Counted from the first letter of the stretch, positions 1 to 10,163 are shown. The stretch is 64,000 bases of DNA from an uncultured Marivita sp. (GCF_947488135.1 NZ_CANKYW010000001.1:62001-126000), one strand, 5' to 3'. Notes: a model not told the origin generated them from the sequence alone. Translations and numbers: made by a program.

Positions 1-71
1 GCTTCAAACGCGATGGAAAGACCGTGCCCATCGACGTGCTGCGCCAACAGATCCGGTCGGAAATGAGCTGA
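1..71 (+). CDS. 3' end of an unidentified gene (partial)
   Basis: Only the last 22 codons are inside the window. They are read from base 3, end in IRSEMS and stop with TGA at 69-71. The tail is hydrophilic and ends 55 bp before a strong intrinsic terminator, which supports a real gene end. The fragment is too short to assign a family. Confidence 0.55.
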   Translation, partial: FKRDGKTVPIDVLRQQIRSEMS

Positions 72-126
72 CACCAACAGAACACCGCCGGTGCCTGCGG
101 CCCATGATCCGCGGCACTACACCTTG

Positions 127-153
127 CCCCGCCGATCTTCGGCGGGGTTTTTT
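127..153 (+). terminator. Rho-independent terminator
   Basis: A perfect 9-bp GC-rich stem (CCCCGCCGA / TCGGCGGGG) with a 3-base loop is followed directly by six T. It lies 55 bp downstream of the partial gene and 130 bp before the next start codon, so it ends the upstream transcript. Confidence 0.9.
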
Positions 154-283
154 CCGTTCGGCACAGCCAACGGAACCGCCAAAATCGGTGTCAAAAGCGA
201 TGGCGCCTCGTTTGGCGTTCCGTATAACGTCCCGAACAACCGAATTTTTGCCCGGGCGGGGGCGACACAGGGGGGACAGCACC

Positions 284-1057
284 ATGAAATGGGCCAGAGG
301 CTTAACGAAAGATGGCAACGAAATAACGGGTGTCGTTGTGGACGACATGCTGCACCCGCGTGACCATCTTGGGTCCGATGCCGACGCCGGTGATGCCGTG
401 CCCTTGTCGGACGTGTCGCTGCTCCCGCCAGTGGTGCCGGGCAAGTTCATCGGCCTCTGGAACAACTTTAAGGCCGCTGCGGAAAAGAACGGCAACGATC
501 ATCCGAGCCATCCGCTGTATTTCTTCAAGGCCGACACGTCGCTTTCGGGTCCGGGAGCAGAGGTTGAAATTCCCGCGTCTGCTGGGCGTGTCGTGTTCGA
601 AGGTGAGCTTGGCATCGTGATCGGCAAAACCTGCAAAGCCGTGTCTTCCGAAGACGCGGAGCAGGCCATTTTCGGCTATACCTGCGTAAACGACATCACC
701 TCGCTTGACGTTCTTAACGCGGACCCGTCCTTCCCCCAATGGACCCGCGCCAAGAGCTTTGATGGGTTCGGAGTGGTCGGTCCCGTGATCGAAACAGATG
801 TCTCGTGGCAAGACCTGACCGTGACTGTACTGGTCAATGGGCGCGAAAGACAGTCCTACCCGGCGTCAGACATGATCCTGACCCCGCCACAGATCGTGAG
901 CCTTCTGTCGCAAGACATGACGCTCAACGCTGGAGACGTGATCGCCTGCGGAACATCACTGGGTGCACGTCCGATCAAGGCGGGAATGGAGGTCGAAGTG
1001 AAGATCGATGGCATCGGTAGCGTCAGCGTGACGATGACGGCTGCAAAGGAAGCCTGA
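284..1057 (+). CDS. Fumarylacetoacetate hydrolase (FAH) family protein
   Basis: The 257-residue protein has the FAH catalytic fold, typical of hydrolases, decarboxylases and isomerases acting on 2-oxo-acid or acylpyruvate substrates. E106 and E108 (in FEGELGIVIG) and D137 (in VNDITSLD) are the expected divalent-metal ligands, and RAKSFDGFG (155-163) is the conserved substrate-loop lysine region. The ATG at 284 is preceded by a G-rich Shine-Dalgarno stretch; the frame is open further upstream, but that part reads through the terminator and looks non-coding. The substrate cannot be told from sequence. The gene stands alone between a terminator and a 211-bp gap in which I see no gene. Confidence 0.85.
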   Translation: MKWARGLTKDGNEITGVVVDDMLHPRDHLGSDADAGDAVPLSDVSLLPPVVPGKFIGLWNNFKAAAEKNGNDHPSHPLYFFKADTSLSGPGAEVEIPASAGRVVFEGELGIVIGKTCKAVSSEDAEQAIFGYTCVNDITSLDVLNADPSFPQWTRAKSFDGFGVVGPVIETDVSWQDLTVTVLVNGRERQSYPASDMILTPPQIVSLLSQDMTLNAGDVIACGTSLGARPIKAGMEVEVKIDGIGSVSVTMTAAKEA

Positions 1058-1268
1058 CGCATGGAATGCACCAGGTGTGATGTGGACTATCAAACCGCAT
1101 CAAAACCGTTCGAATTTGGGCTTGGCATTCCAACGTGCCACAAATAATCGTGAAAATTCGAAATATATTTGAAACCAACAGGCGTTTGGCGGTTTCTCTA
1201 TCAGGAAAGCAATTTACAGATGATCGGCGCGCGGTCTGCTCCGGCCCGATCGGTTTGAAAGGTTACGT

Positions 1269-1913
1269 ATGTTCACACGACGCCAGATGATTGCAACACT
1301 TGGTGTGTTGGCAACGCCCGCCCTTGCCGGACAAGCGCTTGCTGCGCCCAGCAAATGGGATTCGTGGGATGCTCAGGTTACGCCTGCGAATTTCGACCTG
1401 AGCTCCACGAACCCGTGGGGTCTGCATCCCCGCTACCTCCCGCAGCGTGTGACGGCAAAGCCGGGCCTGACCCCGGGCGATGTCCATGTCGATGCCGTGG
1501 CGCGGTATCTCTACCATATTCAGGACGACGGCACCGCGATGCGTTACGGCGTCGCCATTGGCCGCGACGGTCTTTACGAGCCGGGCGTCTATACGATCCG
1601 TCGCAAGGCGAAATGGCCGAAATGGACTCCGACGCCCGCGATGATCGAACGCGAGCCCGAGAAATACGCGCGCTGGGAAGAGGGCATGCCGCCCGGACCG
1701 GAAAACGCCTTGGGATCACGCGCGCTGTATCTCTTCGTGGGCAACCGCGACACCTATCTGCGCATTCACGGCACACCGGCACCGCGGTCCATCGGCACGC
1801 GGGCCAGTTCGGGATGCGTACGCATGGTGATGCCGCATATCAACCAGCTGTACGAACAGGTCGATACCGGCGTGACCGCGTATCTCTACCCGACTGACGG
1901 CGGGACGCTGTAA
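1269..1913 (+). CDS. Exported L,D-transpeptidase (YkuD domain)
   Basis: The 214-residue protein has a twin-arginine-like start (FTRRQM) followed by a hydrophobic stretch and an AxA cleavage region near residue 26, so it should act in the periplasm. The YkuD signature is complete: H167 in RIHGTP and the nucleophile C183 in SSGCVRM. Such enzymes make 3-3 peptidoglycan cross-links or attach lipoproteins to peptidoglycan. The length and compact single-domain layout match the short Tat-exported L,D-transpeptidases common in alphaproteobacteria. No partner gene is adjacent; the next gene is convergent. Confidence 0.88.
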   Translation: MFTRRQMIATLGVLATPALAGQALAAPSKWDSWDAQVTPANFDLSSTNPWGLHPRYLPQRVTAKPGLTPGDVHVDAVARYLYHIQDDGTAMRYGVAIGRDGLYEPGVYTIRRKAKWPKWTPTPAMIEREPEKYARWEEGMPPGPENALGSRALYLFVGNRDTYLRIHGTPAPRSIGTRASSGCVRMVMPHINQLYEQVDTGVTAYLYPTDGGTL

Positions 1914-1919
1914 TCGCCC

Positions 1920-2204
1920 TTAGCTTTCGTCAGGCGACCTGACGCAAATCGGGTTGCCGTTGGTTGTCCGCAGCGGCAGTTCCGTCGTCTCGACGGGGCC
2001 GCGATGCGTGTACCAGTAGCATCCGTCCTCTGGGCGGATGCGCGCCGTGGTCAGGTCCTGATAGGACGCTGCAATCGACGAAACCGATTCCGGCACAGTT
2101 GCGGCGCCACCGCTACCGGGTCCCCCCGTCGTCGGCATCGGCTCGCATGCCGCGAGGCCAAGAAACATCAAAAAGCCCGCGAGGATCGCCTTCGGTCTGG
2201 TCAT
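1920..2204 (-). CDS. Small lipoprotein of unknown function
   Basis: The 94-residue protein starts with a short basic segment, a hydrophobic core and a lipobox ending LGLAAC, so it should be lipidated at that cysteine. A glycine-rich linker and a short C-terminal domain with two further cysteines follow. The ATG at 2204 places the lipobox about 20 residues from the start; the longer open frame to 2297 would bury it. The gene is convergent with the L,D-transpeptidase with only 6 bp between them. I do not recognise a domain. Confidence 0.7.
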   Translation of the reverse strand: MTRPKAILAGFLMFLGLAACEPMPTTGGPGSGGAATVPESVSSIAASYQDLTTARIRPEDGCYWYTHRGPVETTELPLRTTNGNPICVRSPDES

Positions 2205-2436
2205 GTCGCACTCATTCCATTGTGTTTTGCTGCCCGCGAAGCTTGCACTAGTCGCGCACCGTCGCAAGACCGTGGACAACGATGCCCAAGCGATCATGGC
2301 AACTGTGCCGCAGGCGTCTTGCGCGCCGCCCGCAAGATGTCAGACGTTGAAGTTCCGCGCGCGCGATGTGTAGATGGCATCTCCCGCGACCATCGCCCGA
2401 GCGCCGTCGCAATCTTTCCCGCCACCGGAGGCCAAT

Positions 2437-3309
2437 TTGGACATTCGCGCAATCCTGATGGGACTGGCCTTTGCAGTCATGTGGTCCTCGGCCTTCACCT
2501 CGGCACGGATCATCGTCGCAGACGCGCCGCCCCTGATGGCCTTGGCGTTCCGGTTCGCAATATCTGGTGCGCTGGCCGTTCTGATCGCCCGCTGGATGGG
2601 CCAGAGCTGGCGCCTGACGGCCCCACAATGGCGCGCGACGATCATCTTCGGCATATGCCAGAACGCCCTCTATCTTGGCCTCAACTTCGTCGCCATGCAA
2701 CGGATCGAGGCGTCGCTAGCCGCGATCATCGCCTCGTCCATGCCCTTGCTTGTCGGTGTGGCCGGATGGGCCTTCGCCGGTCAGCGTATTTCACCCTTGG
2801 GCTTGATCGGATTGATCGCGGGGTTCTTTGGGGTCGTCATCATCATGGGTGCACGGCTGGATGCGGGCGCGGATCTCTACGGGATCGGCCTGTGCCTTCT
2901 GGGCGTCCTGTCCCTGACCGTTGCAACTCTGGCACTGCGCAATGCCAGCTCGGGCGGTAATTTCATGATGGTGGTCGGATTGCAGATGTTGATCGGCAGC
3001 GCCGCACTCTGGCCCGCGGGCCTGCTGCTCGAAACGCCCGAAGTCACGCTGTCGACTCGCCTTATCCTGGCATTCATCTACACCACGCTCGTACCCGGCC
3101 TCGCCGCAACCCTGGTCTGGTTCTGGCTGGTCAACCGCATCGGTGCGGTCAAGGCCGCGACGTTCCACTTTCTCAACCCGTTCCTCGGGGTCGCCATTGC
3201 CGCAGTGATCCTGTCCGAAACCCTGGGCGCGATGGACATCATCGGCGTGATCATCATCACCTGCGGAATCCTCGCCGTGCAAATCTCCCGGCAGACCGGA
3301 TCGACCTGA
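2437..3309 (+). CDS. EamA/DMT-family transporter
   Basis: This is a drug/metabolite-superfamily permease with about ten hydrophobic segments in two EamA repeats. Members export amino acids or other small metabolites across the inner membrane. I prefer the TTG at 2437 (reading M-DIRAILMG), because GGAGG sits 5 bases upstream and the first membrane helix then begins near residue 6. An ATG at 2374 would add 21 hydrophilic residues without a clear ribosome site. The protein is 290 residues from the preferred start, usual for the family. The substrate is unknown. It is convergent with aroC, 4 bp apart. Confidence 0.85.
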   Translation: MDIRAILMGLAFAVMWSSAFTSARIIVADAPPLMALAFRFAISGALAVLIARWMGQSWRLTAPQWRATIIFGICQNALYLGLNFVAMQRIEASLAAIIASSMPLLVGVAGWAFAGQRISPLGLIGLIAGFFGVVIIMGARLDAGADLYGIGLCLLGVLSLTVATLALRNASSGGNFMMVVGLQMLIGSAALWPAGLLLETPEVTLSTRLILAFIYTTLVPGLAATLVWFWLVNRIGAVKAATFHFLNPFLGVAIAAVILSETLGAMDIIGVIIITCGILAVQISRQTGST

Positions 3310-3313
3310 CGGC

Positions 3314-4414
3314 TTACCCGATCTTGCCCCGGTTCTCTCCGATCTGACCGCGATGCAGCAGCAGGTGGTCGAGGATGACACAGGCCATCATGGCCTCCCC
3401 CACGGGCACGGCACGAATACCGACGCAGGGGTCGTGGCGGCCTTTGGTGATGATCTCGGTCTCTTCACCGGACTTGGTGATCGTGCGTCGCGTCGACAGG
3501 ATCGACGAGGTCGGCTTGACCGCGAACCTTACCACGATGCCTTGCCCGGTCGAGATCCCGCCAAGGATGCCGCCCGCGTGGTTCGAACTGTACTCCGGCC
3601 CTTCCGGCCCCATGAATATCTCATCCGCGTTCAGCGTTCCCGTCAGCATGGCCGAAGACATGCCCTCACCGATTTCGACGCCCTTGACCGCGTTGATGCT
3701 CATCATCGCCGCCGCCAGATCGGTATCGAGCTTGCCGTAGATCGGCGCACCCAGCCCCGCCGGCACACCGCGCGCCACCACTTCGATGATCGCACCGACG
3801 CTTTCGCCGGATTTGCGCAACCCGTCGAGATACTCGGCCCAGTCGGTCGCCGCTGTCGCGTCAGGTACCCAGAACGGGTTGTTCTCGATCTCGTCCCAGT
3901 CGAACCGATCCCGGTCGATCTTATGTGGACCCATCTGCGTCATGTAGCCGGTGATCTGCACGCCCGGCAGCAACGCCTTGATCGCCTGGCGCGCGAGTCC
4001 CCCCGCCGCGACTCGCGCCGCGGTTTCACGCGCCGAGGACCGACCCCCACCACGATAGTCGCGGATCCCGTATTTCTGCCAGTAGGTGATATCCGCGTGC
4101 CCGGGGCGGAATTTCTCCATGATGTCGGAGTAATCCTTGGAACGCTGATCGGTGTTTTCGATCATCAGTTGCACCGGCGTGCCGGTGGTCTGACCTTCGA
4201 AGACGCCGGAAAGGATCTTGACCTCATCCGCCTCGCGTCGCTGGGTGGTGTATTTGTTCTGCCCCGGTTTGCGACGGTCGAGCCAGTGCTGGATCATGGC
4301 TTCATCGATCGGCACGCCCGGCGGACAGCCATCCACAGTGGCACCCAGCGCAGGCCCGTGGCTTTCGCCCCATGTAGTGACGCGGAAGAGATGTCCGAAG
4401 GTGTTGAGGCTCAT
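3314..4414 (-). CDS. aroC: Chorismate synthase
   Basis: The 366-residue enzyme converts 5-enolpyruvylshikimate 3-phosphate to chorismate using reduced FMN, the last common step of aromatic amino acid synthesis. It begins [20 protein letters not shown], the classical signature, and contains RPGHAD, the [10 protein letters not shown] motif and [14 protein letters not shown]. The length is normal. The start has AGGAG just upstream. It is transcribed away from the thiamine riboswitch region. Confidence 0.97.
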   Translation of the reverse strand: MSLNTFGHLFRVTTWGESHGPALGATVDGCPPGVPIDEAMIQHWLDRRKPGQNKYTTQRREADEVKILSGVFEGQTTGTPVQLMIENTDQRSKDYSDIMEKFRPGHADITYWQKYGIRDYRGGGRSSARETAARVAAGGLARQAIKALLPGVQITGYMTQMGPHKIDRDRFDWDEIENNPFWVPDATAATDWAEYLDGLRKSGESVGAIIEVVARGVPAGLGAPIYGKLDTDLAAAMMSINAVKGVEIGEGMSSAMLTGTLNADEIFMGPEGPEYSSNHAGGILGGISTGQGIVVRFAVKPTSSILSTRRTITKSGEETEIITKGRHDPCVGIRAVPVGEAMMACVILDHLLLHRGQIGENRGKIG

Positions 4415-4476
4415 GGCGGTCTCCTTGGCTTGAGCGTGTCCTAGGGCAGGGGGCGGCGGCGCTCAAGGAGTTTCGA

Positions 4477-4545
4477 ATTGGCTGCGCCAATCCGACAGCT
4501 TGGGGGCCAACCCCCAAACCCCCGGAGTTTATCTCGCAAGATAAA
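4477..4545. repeat. Cluster of three hairpins upstream of the thi leader
   Basis: Three inverted repeats follow each other: ATTGGC-tgc-GCCAAT (4477-4491), TTGGGGG-ccaa-CCCCCAA (4500-4517) and TTTATCT-cgca-AGATAAA (4528-4545). They lie in the divergent gap between aroC and the TPP riboswitch, the only gene-free stretch over 300 bp (4415-4731). The middle block resembles C-rich intergenic repeats seen in Rhodobacteraceae from memory, which I could not check. Function is unknown. Confidence 0.5.
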
Positions 4546-4599
4546 GGAAAAGCGGATTTCGACTTGAACGCGGCAGGCCGCGCGTCTACCTGTTTCAAT

Positions 4600-4686
4600 A
4601 CCTCGGGGTGCCAGACAGCTGGCTGAGATGCGTGATGCGAACCCGTTGAACCTGAACCGGTTAACACCGGCGGAGGGAAGGTCTGG
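4600..4686 (+). promoter_or_regulatory. TPP riboswitch (THI box)
   Basis: The conserved TPP aptamer core is present: GGGGTGCC, GGCTGAGATG, the ACCCGTTGAACCTGA block, CCGGTTAACACCGG and CGGAGGGAAGGT. It ends 45 bases before the thiB start, so thiamine pyrophosphate should repress thiBPQ. The downstream 45 bases contain the ribosome binding site AGGAG, and no T-run terminator is visible, so control at translation initiation is the more likely mode. Confidence 0.96.
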
Positions 4687-4731
4687 ATCCGTATCCTGCT
4701 TTGCCCTCTCGTCGCAAAACAGGAGTGAGCC

Positions 4732-5721
4732 ATGAAAACGGCCCTTTCATTTGCTGCGGGACTTCTTGCCACGACCACGCTGGTCGCTGCGCAGGACACA
4801 CCCGTTCTGACTGTCTACGCGGGCGACTATATCGTGTCCGAGTGGGGCCCCGGCCCCAAAATCGAAGAGATGTTCGAGGCGCAATGCGCCTGTGATCTGC
4901 AATTCAAGCCGGGGGATCTCTTGCCTCGTATCCTGCTTGAAGGGGCGCAGACCGACGCCGATATCGTGTTCGGCCTGAACACTGACGTGACCCAGCGCGC
5001 CCGCGAAAGCGGACTGTTCGCGCCGCACGGTCAGGACATCTCGAGCCTGACGCTTCCGGTGGAATGGACGGATGAGGTATTTCTGCCCTACAATTACGGG
5101 CACACGGCGTTCATCTACAACGAGGAGCGCATCTCGGATGTGCCCGAGAGCTTTGACGCGCTCTTGAACGCGCCGGACGATCTCAAGATTGTCATCCAGG
5201 ATCCACGGTCCTCGATCTCGGGCCTCGCCTTGGTGCTGTGGGTCAAGGCGATCTACGGCGACGAGGCCGAGGCGGTCTGGGAACGGCTCGCGCCGAAAAT
5301 ACTGACAGTCACGAAGGGCTGGTCGGAAAGCTATGGGCTCTTCACCGATGGCGAAGCCGACATGGTGCTGAGTTACACGACCTCGCCCGCCTATCACATC
5401 ATCGCCGAGAAGGACCGCACCAAGAAGGCCGCGATCTTCCCCGAAGGTCATTACTTCATGGTCGAATTGTCGGCCAAGGTGGCGGGCACCGATGTTCCCG
5501 AGCTGGCGGATCAATTCCTCGAATTCCAACTTTCCGAAGAGTTCCAGACCATGATTGCCACCGGCAACTGGTCGTTCCCGGCCAAGCTCGATCCCGAGAA
5601 ATGGCCCGCGGGCTTCAAGGAGCTGAACCTGCCGGAAAAAGTGCTGTTCTATACCGAGGAAGAGGCCGCCGCGTTGCGGGATGAAACGGTCGAGGAATGG
5701 CGCCGCGCCCTCTCTCAATAA
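4732..5721 (+). CDS. thiB: Thiamine ABC transporter, periplasmic binding protein
   Basis: The 329-residue protein starts with a Sec signal peptide (MKTALSFAAGLLATTTLVAAQ) and continues with VLTVYAGDYIVSEWGPGP, typical of thiamine/spermidine-type binding proteins (ThiB/TbpA). It captures thiamine or its phosphates in the periplasm and hands them to ThiPQ. The TPP riboswitch directly upstream and the permease and ATPase genes downstream settle the substrate. AGGAG precedes the ATG. The 3' end overlaps thiP by 25 bases. Confidence 0.95.
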   Translation: MKTALSFAAGLLATTTLVAAQDTPVLTVYAGDYIVSEWGPGPKIEEMFEAQCACDLQFKPGDLLPRILLEGAQTDADIVFGLNTDVTQRARESGLFAPHGQDISSLTLPVEWTDEVFLPYNYGHTAFIYNEERISDVPESFDALLNAPDDLKIVIQDPRSSISGLALVLWVKAIYGDEAEAVWERLAPKILTVTKGWSESYGLFTDGEADMVLSYTTSPAYHIIAEKDRTKKAAIFPEGHYFMVELSAKVAGTDVPELADQFLEFQLSEEFQTMIATGNWSFPAKLDPEKWPAGFKELNLPEKVLFYTEEEAAALRDETVEEWRRALSQ

Positions 5722-7226
5722 CGCTCGCAGCACTCGCGGCGTTGACCGTGGCCGGTCTGGTGATCGGCCCGGTCACGGCGGTGATCCTGCGCGCCGAGGC
5801 GTTCTCCGGCTTCCGTCCGGCGGATTGGCAGGCGTTACGTTTCACCCTTGTGCAGGCCACCCTGTCTGCCGCGTTGAGCGTGCTTTTCGCCATTCCGCTG
5901 GCGCGGGCCCTGGCCAGACGGCGTTTCGTCGGGAGGGGCGTTCTGGTCGCGCTTCTGGGCGCGCCGTTCATTCTGCCGGTGATCGTGGCGGTGCTTGGCC
6001 TTTTGGCGGTGTTCGGCCAGTCTGGGCTTCTCAACCGGGGACTGGCGCCCTTCGGTGTGCCCGAGCTGCAAATCTACGGTTTGCACGGCGTCGTTCTGGC
6101 GCATGTGTTTTTCAACCTGCCGCTGGCGACGCGTCTGATCCTGCAAGGTTGGCTCGCGATGCCCGCCGAACAGTTCCGGCTTGCTGCCACGCTTGGGATG
6201 GGTCGTCGCGCGATGTGGCGCGCGGTCGAACTGCCGATGCTGCGCAAGATCGTGCCGGGCGCCTTCGCGGTGATTTTCGTGATTTGCCTGTCCTCCTTCG
6301 CTGTCGCCCTGACGCTGGGTGGTGGACCGAGGGCGACGACGCTGGAATTGGCGATCTACCAGTCGATGCGGTTCGATTTCGACCTCGCCCGCGCGGCGGT
6401 GTTGGGGCTGGTGCAGCTGGCCCTGGCCCTCTGCGCGGGATTGATTGCGCTGCGTGTGACCTCGCTTCCCGTTGCGGCAAAGGGGCTGGATCGGATTGTT
6501 CCGCGTTGGGATCGGGTGGATACCTTATCACGCATCCTCGATGCGGTCTGGATCGGGCTTGCCGCATTGTTCCTGCTGACACCGCTCGCGATGGTGGTTT
6601 TGAATGGGGTCGCAGAGATCACCACGCTTGGCGCGTCGGTCTGGCAGGCGGCGGGCCATTCGATCATGGTCGCGCTTGGGTCGACGCTGCTGTGCCTGCT
6701 TTGGGCGCTGCCTCTGGCGACGCGGTGGGGAGAATGGCTCGGCCTTGCCGGGATCGCGCTGTCGCCGCTCGTGCTTGGTATCGGCCTGTTCCTTATCGTG
6801 CGCCCCTTCGCCAACCCGTTCGAGCTGGCGCTTTATGTCACAGCGACTGTCAATGCCTTCGTCAGCCTGCCCTTCGTGCTGCGCATCCTGCGCCCCGAGG
6901 CCGAGGCGATCCGGGCAGACTACACGCGGTTGCGCGACGCGCTTGGATTATCCGCCTGGGCGTGGGGGCGCTGGGTGTTCCTGCCGCGCCTGAAGCGCCC
7001 CTTGGGGTTTGCGGCTGGCCTGACTGCGGCCTTGTCCATGGGCGACCTCGGGGTCATCGCGCTGTTTGCCGATCCCGACCGGGCGACATTGCCGCTCAAG
7101 GTCTATCAACTGATGGGCGCCTACCGGATGGAGCAAGCAGCTGGAGCGGCTCTCCTGCTGCTTCTGCTGAGCTTGGGTCTCTTCTGGCTGTTCGACAGGG
7201 GAGGGCGCGTTGGCTCTTCACCTTGA
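5697..7226 (+). CDS. thiP: Thiamine ABC transporter permease
   Basis: The 509-residue inner-membrane protein has two tandem permease domains, as ThiP does, with roughly twelve hydrophobic segments. EAA-type loops that contact the ATPase occur near residues 150-190 (RLAATLGMGRRAMWR) and again around 400-425. The start inside thiB (25-base overlap) suggests translational coupling. thiQ begins 17 bases before its end. Confidence 0.94.
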   Translation: MAPRPLSITLAALAALTVAGLVIGPVTAVILRAEAFSGFRPADWQALRFTLVQATLSAALSVLFAIPLARALARRRFVGRGVLVALLGAPFILPVIVAVLGLLAVFGQSGLLNRGLAPFGVPELQIYGLHGVVLAHVFFNLPLATRLILQGWLAMPAEQFRLAATLGMGRRAMWRAVELPMLRKIVPGAFAVIFVICLSSFAVALTLGGGPRATTLELAIYQSMRFDFDLARAAVLGLVQLALALCAGLIALRVTSLPVAAKGLDRIVPRWDRVDTLSRILDAVWIGLAALFLLTPLAMVVLNGVAEITTLGASVWQAAGHSIMVALGSTLLCLLWALPLATRWGEWLGLAGIALSPLVLGIGLFLIVRPFANPFELALYVTATVNAFVSLPFVLRILRPEAEAIRADYTRLRDALGLSAWAWGRWVFLPRLKRPLGFAAGLTAALSMGDLGVIALFADPDRATLPLKVYQLMGAYRMEQAAGAALLLLLLSLGLFWLFDRGGRVGSSP

Positions 7227-7914
7227 TCATATCCATGCCCGATCCGGCACTTTTGATCTCACTGCGGATTTGCGGATCGAAGCTGGTCAACGGGTTGCCA
7301 TCATCGGCGCGTCCGGGTCGGGCAAATCCACCCTGCTCGACGTGATTGCCGGGTTTCTGCCACCTGTCTCCGGGAAGGTCCTCTGGAACGGCGCGGACAT
7401 CACCGCAAAATCGCCTGCCGACCGACCCATCAGCATCTTGTTCCAGGACACCAACCTGTTCCCGCATCTGACAATTGCCCAGAACCTTGCGCTGGCTCTC
7501 AACCCGGCTACGGGGCGTGTGCGGTCTGGGGGCATGGCGTTGATCGAAGAGCGTCTTTCGCGGGTCGGCCTGTCGGGGTTCGGTTCTCGCCGCCTGTCCG
7601 AGATGTCGGGTGGGCAACAAAGCCGGGCGGCGCTCGCACGAGTGCTTGTGCAGGCGCGGCCGGTCGTTCTTCTGGACGAACCCTTTGCGGCTCTGGGGCC
7701 TGCACTGAAGGACGAAATGCTGGCTCTGGTGGCTGAGGCGGCCGAGGCGGAGGGGCTGACGGTGCTACTGGTCTCGCACGACCCCAAGGACGCCCGCCGT
7801 TTTGCGCAGCAGAGCATCGTGGTCGAGGCGGGGCAGGTGTCGCCACCGCAGGACACAAACGCGCTTCTGGACAACCCGCCACCGGCTCTGCGGGCCTATC
7901 TCGGTGCGGGCTAA
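7210..7914 (+). CDS. thiQ: Thiamine ABC transporter ATP-binding protein
   Basis: The 234-residue ATPase powers thiamine import. Walker A is GASGSGKST (33-41), the ABC signature LSEMSGGQ is at 129-136, Walker B VVLLDEP at 152-158, and a switch histidine follows in LLVSHDP. The start is a TTG at 7210 inside the end of thiP, consistent with coupled translation. It is the last gene of the riboswitch-controlled operon and is followed by an intrinsic terminator. Confidence 0.94.
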   Translation: MALHLDHIHARSGTFDLTADLRIEAGQRVAIIGASGSGKSTLLDVIAGFLPPVSGKVLWNGADITAKSPADRPISILFQDTNLFPHLTIAQNLALALNPATGRVRSGGMALIEERLSRVGLSGFGSRRLSEMSGGQQSRAALARVLVQARPVVLLDEPFAALGPALKDEMLALVAEAAEAEGLTVLLVSHDPKDARRFAQQSIVVEAGQVSPPQDTNALLDNPPPALRAYLGAG

Positions 7915-7944
7915 GCCGCGCTTGGGGCAACGTGCCGATGCATG

Positions 7945-7975
7945 AAAAAAGCCCCACCGGATTGGTGGGGCTTTT
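7945..7975. terminator. Bidirectional terminator between thiQ and petC
   Basis: The stem GCCCCACC / GGTGGGGC (7951-7958, 7964-7971) has a 5-base loop, an A-run on its left and a short T-run on its right. It can therefore end both thiBPQ from the left and petABC from the right. Confidence 0.9.
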
Positions 7976-7998
7976 CCATTGTTGTCCTCAAAAAGAGG

Positions 7999-8787
7999 TT
8001 ATTCTTTCGCGCGGGCCTTGACCGGCGCCCAGAGGCGCTTGTTGGTCAGATAGAGCAGGACCGACAGAACGGTCAGGAACACGACCCCGACAAAACCGGC
8101 TTGCTTGCGTGCCATCAGCTTTGGCTCTGCTGCCCACATCAGGAACGCGGCCACGTCTTTCGACTGCTGTTCGATGGTGGCTTCGGTGCCGTCGGAGTAT
8201 TCCACGTCGTCACCATAAAGCGGCGGCGCCATGGAAATCCATCCGCCCGGGAACGCTTCGTTCTCGTACAGGATCGCTCCAGCCTCTTCCTTGTCCTCAC
8301 CGGTGTAACCGGCAAGGAGTGAGGCGATATATTCCGGGCCGCCCATGCCTTTGAACAACTGATTGATGCCCAAGCCGTAGGGACCGTGGAACCCGGCACG
8401 GGCTTTCGCCATCATGCTGAGGTCAGGCGCGCCAGCGGCGTTGTTCTCGGGGAAGTGATCCGTCGGACGCGCCGGGCGGAAGTCTTCCAATTCCTCGTCA
8501 TAGACCTCGAAGAACTGCTCCGCATAGGCACGGACCTGATCGTCAGGCATACCGGGACCGTCCTCGGCGGACAGCGTCCGCAGCGGGACATACTTCATCC
8601 CGTGACAGGCAGAGCAGACCTGGGTGTAAACCTGAAGGCCGCGCTGCAACTGCGCCTGATCGTAGGTGCCGAACGGGCCTTCGAACGAGAAGTCGTAGTT
8701 CTCGACGTGACCCGATGCTCCGGCGGCATACGCGCCGGAGACAGGTGCCAGGGCCAAGGTGGCCGCGAGGGCAAGTTTCTTAAGCAT
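7999..8787 (-). CDS. petC: Cytochrome c1 of the bc1 complex
   Basis: The 262-residue protein carries electrons from the Rieske protein to soluble cytochrome c. It has a signal peptide (cleavage after AYA, about residue 21), the haem-binding CSACH (C58, C61, H62), a probable axial Met at 186 (WISMAPPL), and a single C-terminal membrane anchor near residues 232-250. It is the last gene of petABC, 17 bp after petB. Its length fits alphaproteobacterial cytochromes c1. Confidence 0.96.
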   Translation of the reverse strand: MLKKLALAATLALAPVSGAYAAGASGHVENYDFSFEGPFGTYDQAQLQRGLQVYTQVCSACHGMKYVPLRTLSAEDGPGMPDDQVRAYAEQFFEVYDEELEDFRPARPTDHFPENNAAGAPDLSMMAKARAGFHGPYGLGINQLFKGMGGPEYIASLLAGYTGEDKEEAGAILYENEAFPGGWISMAPPLYGDDVEYSDGTEATIEQQSKDVAAFLMWAAEPKLMARKQAGFVGVVFLTVLSVLLYLTNKRLWAPVKARAKE

Positions 8788-8804
8788 TGTTCGCTTGTCC
8801 TTTC

Positions 8805-10151
8805 TTACTCGGCCGGGGTCGCAGCAGGTGCGCCCTCTGTGGTCGAGGACTTGCCATAGTGCGCCTTGAAATCGTCTTCGATCGTGTCGGGCTGCGGCAG
8901 CGGCTTTTCAAGCACGCCAAGCAGCGGCAGGATCACAAGGAAGTAGGCGAACCAGTAGGTGGAACCGATGAGGGCGATATACGGATAGATACCTTCCGCC
9001 GGCATCGCGCCAACCCACATCAAAACAAAGAAGTTCACGACGAACAGCCAGAACCACCACTTGAACATCGGACGGTAGCGACCCGAGCGCACCGACGAGG
9101 TGTCGAGCCACGGCACCAGCGCCATGACGATAATCGCACCGAACATCGCCAGAACGCCGAAGAACTTGGCGTCCACGATGCCGCCGGTCAGGAAGCTTGC
9201 CGCGATCACGACCCAGACGTCGCCGTCGAAGGCACGCAGGATGGCGTAGAACGGCAGGAAGTACCATTCCGGAACGATGTGTGCCGGTGTCACCAGCGGG
9301 TTCGCTTCGATGTAGTTGTCCGGGTGGCCAAGATAGTTCGGCATGAAGCCGACAACCGCGAAGAACACCACGAGGATGATCGCCAGTGCGAACAGGTCCT
9401 TGATCACGAAATAGGGCCAGAAGGGCAGGGTGTCTTTCTCGGCATCCGCCTTCGACGTGCGGCGCACTTCAACACCGGTCGGGTTGTTGTTGCCCGTGGT
9501 GTGGAAAGCCCAGATATGCACGATCACCAGACCGGCAATCACGAAGGGCAGCAGGTAGTGAAGCGAGAAGAAGCGGTTCAGCGTGGCATTGTCCACGGCA
9601 GGTCCGCCCAGCAGCCAGGTCTGGATCGATTCACCGATGAACGGGATCGCGCCAAAGAGACCGGTGATCACGGTCGCACCCCAAAAGGACATCTGTCCCC
9701 AAGGCAGAACGTAACCCATGAACGCGGTGCCCATCATCAGAAGATAGATCAACATACCGATGATCCACGTGATCTCGCGCGGCGCTTTGTAGGAGCCGTA
9801 GTAGAGACCCCGGAAGATATGGGCGTAGACCGCAACGAAGAACAGCGAGGCGCCGTTCATGTGCAGATACCGCAGCATGGCGCCGCCGTTCACGTTCCGC
9901 ATGATGTGCTCGACGCTGGCGAAAGCCAGATCGACGTGCGGAGTGTAGTGCATCACAAGAACGATGCCGGTGATGATTTGCAGCGCCAGGCAGAAGGCCA
10001 GGACGATGCCCCAGATCCACATCCAGTTGAGGTTCTTGGGCGTGGGGATCATCAATGTGTCATAGGCCAAACCGACGATCGGCAGCCGCTTGTGCAGCCA
10101 CTTCTCTCCGCCGGTCGACGGCTCGTAATGGTCGTGAGGAATTCCAGACAT
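8805..10151 (-). CDS. petB: Cytochrome b of the bc1 complex
   Basis: The 448-residue membrane protein has eight helices, two b haems, and quinol oxidation and reduction sites. The PEWY motif of the quinol-oxidation site (VPEWYFLPF) is intact, and paired histidines occur in helix B ([20 protein letters not shown]) and helix D ([16 protein letters not shown]). It begins [11 protein letters not shown] and lies between petA and petC in the usual order. Confidence 0.97.
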   Translation of the reverse strand: MSGIPHDHYEPSTGGEKWLHKRLPIVGLAYDTLMIPTPKNLNWMWIWGIVLAFCLALQIITGIVLVMHYTPHVDLAFASVEHIMRNVNGGAMLRYLHMNGASLFFVAVYAHIFRGLYYGSYKAPREITWIIGMLIYLLMMGTAFMGYVLPWGQMSFWGATVITGLFGAIPFIGESIQTWLLGGPAVDNATLNRFFSLHYLLPFVIAGLVIVHIWAFHTTGNNNPTGVEVRRTSKADAEKDTLPFWPYFVIKDLFALAIILVVFFAVVGFMPNYLGHPDNYIEANPLVTPAHIVPEWYFLPFYAILRAFDGDVWVVIAASFLTGGIVDAKFFGVLAMFGAIIVMALVPWLDTSSVRSGRYRPMFKWWFWLFVVNFFVLMWVGAMPAEGIYPYIALIGSTYWFAYFLVILPLLGVLEKPLPQPDTIEDDFKAHYGKSSTTEGAPAATPAE

Positions 10152-10163
10152 TCGCGCGTCTCC

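Noticed and set aside
4487-4545. A terminator for aroC
   Set aside because: The hairpins lie upstream of aroC, which is transcribed in the other direction, so they cannot end it.
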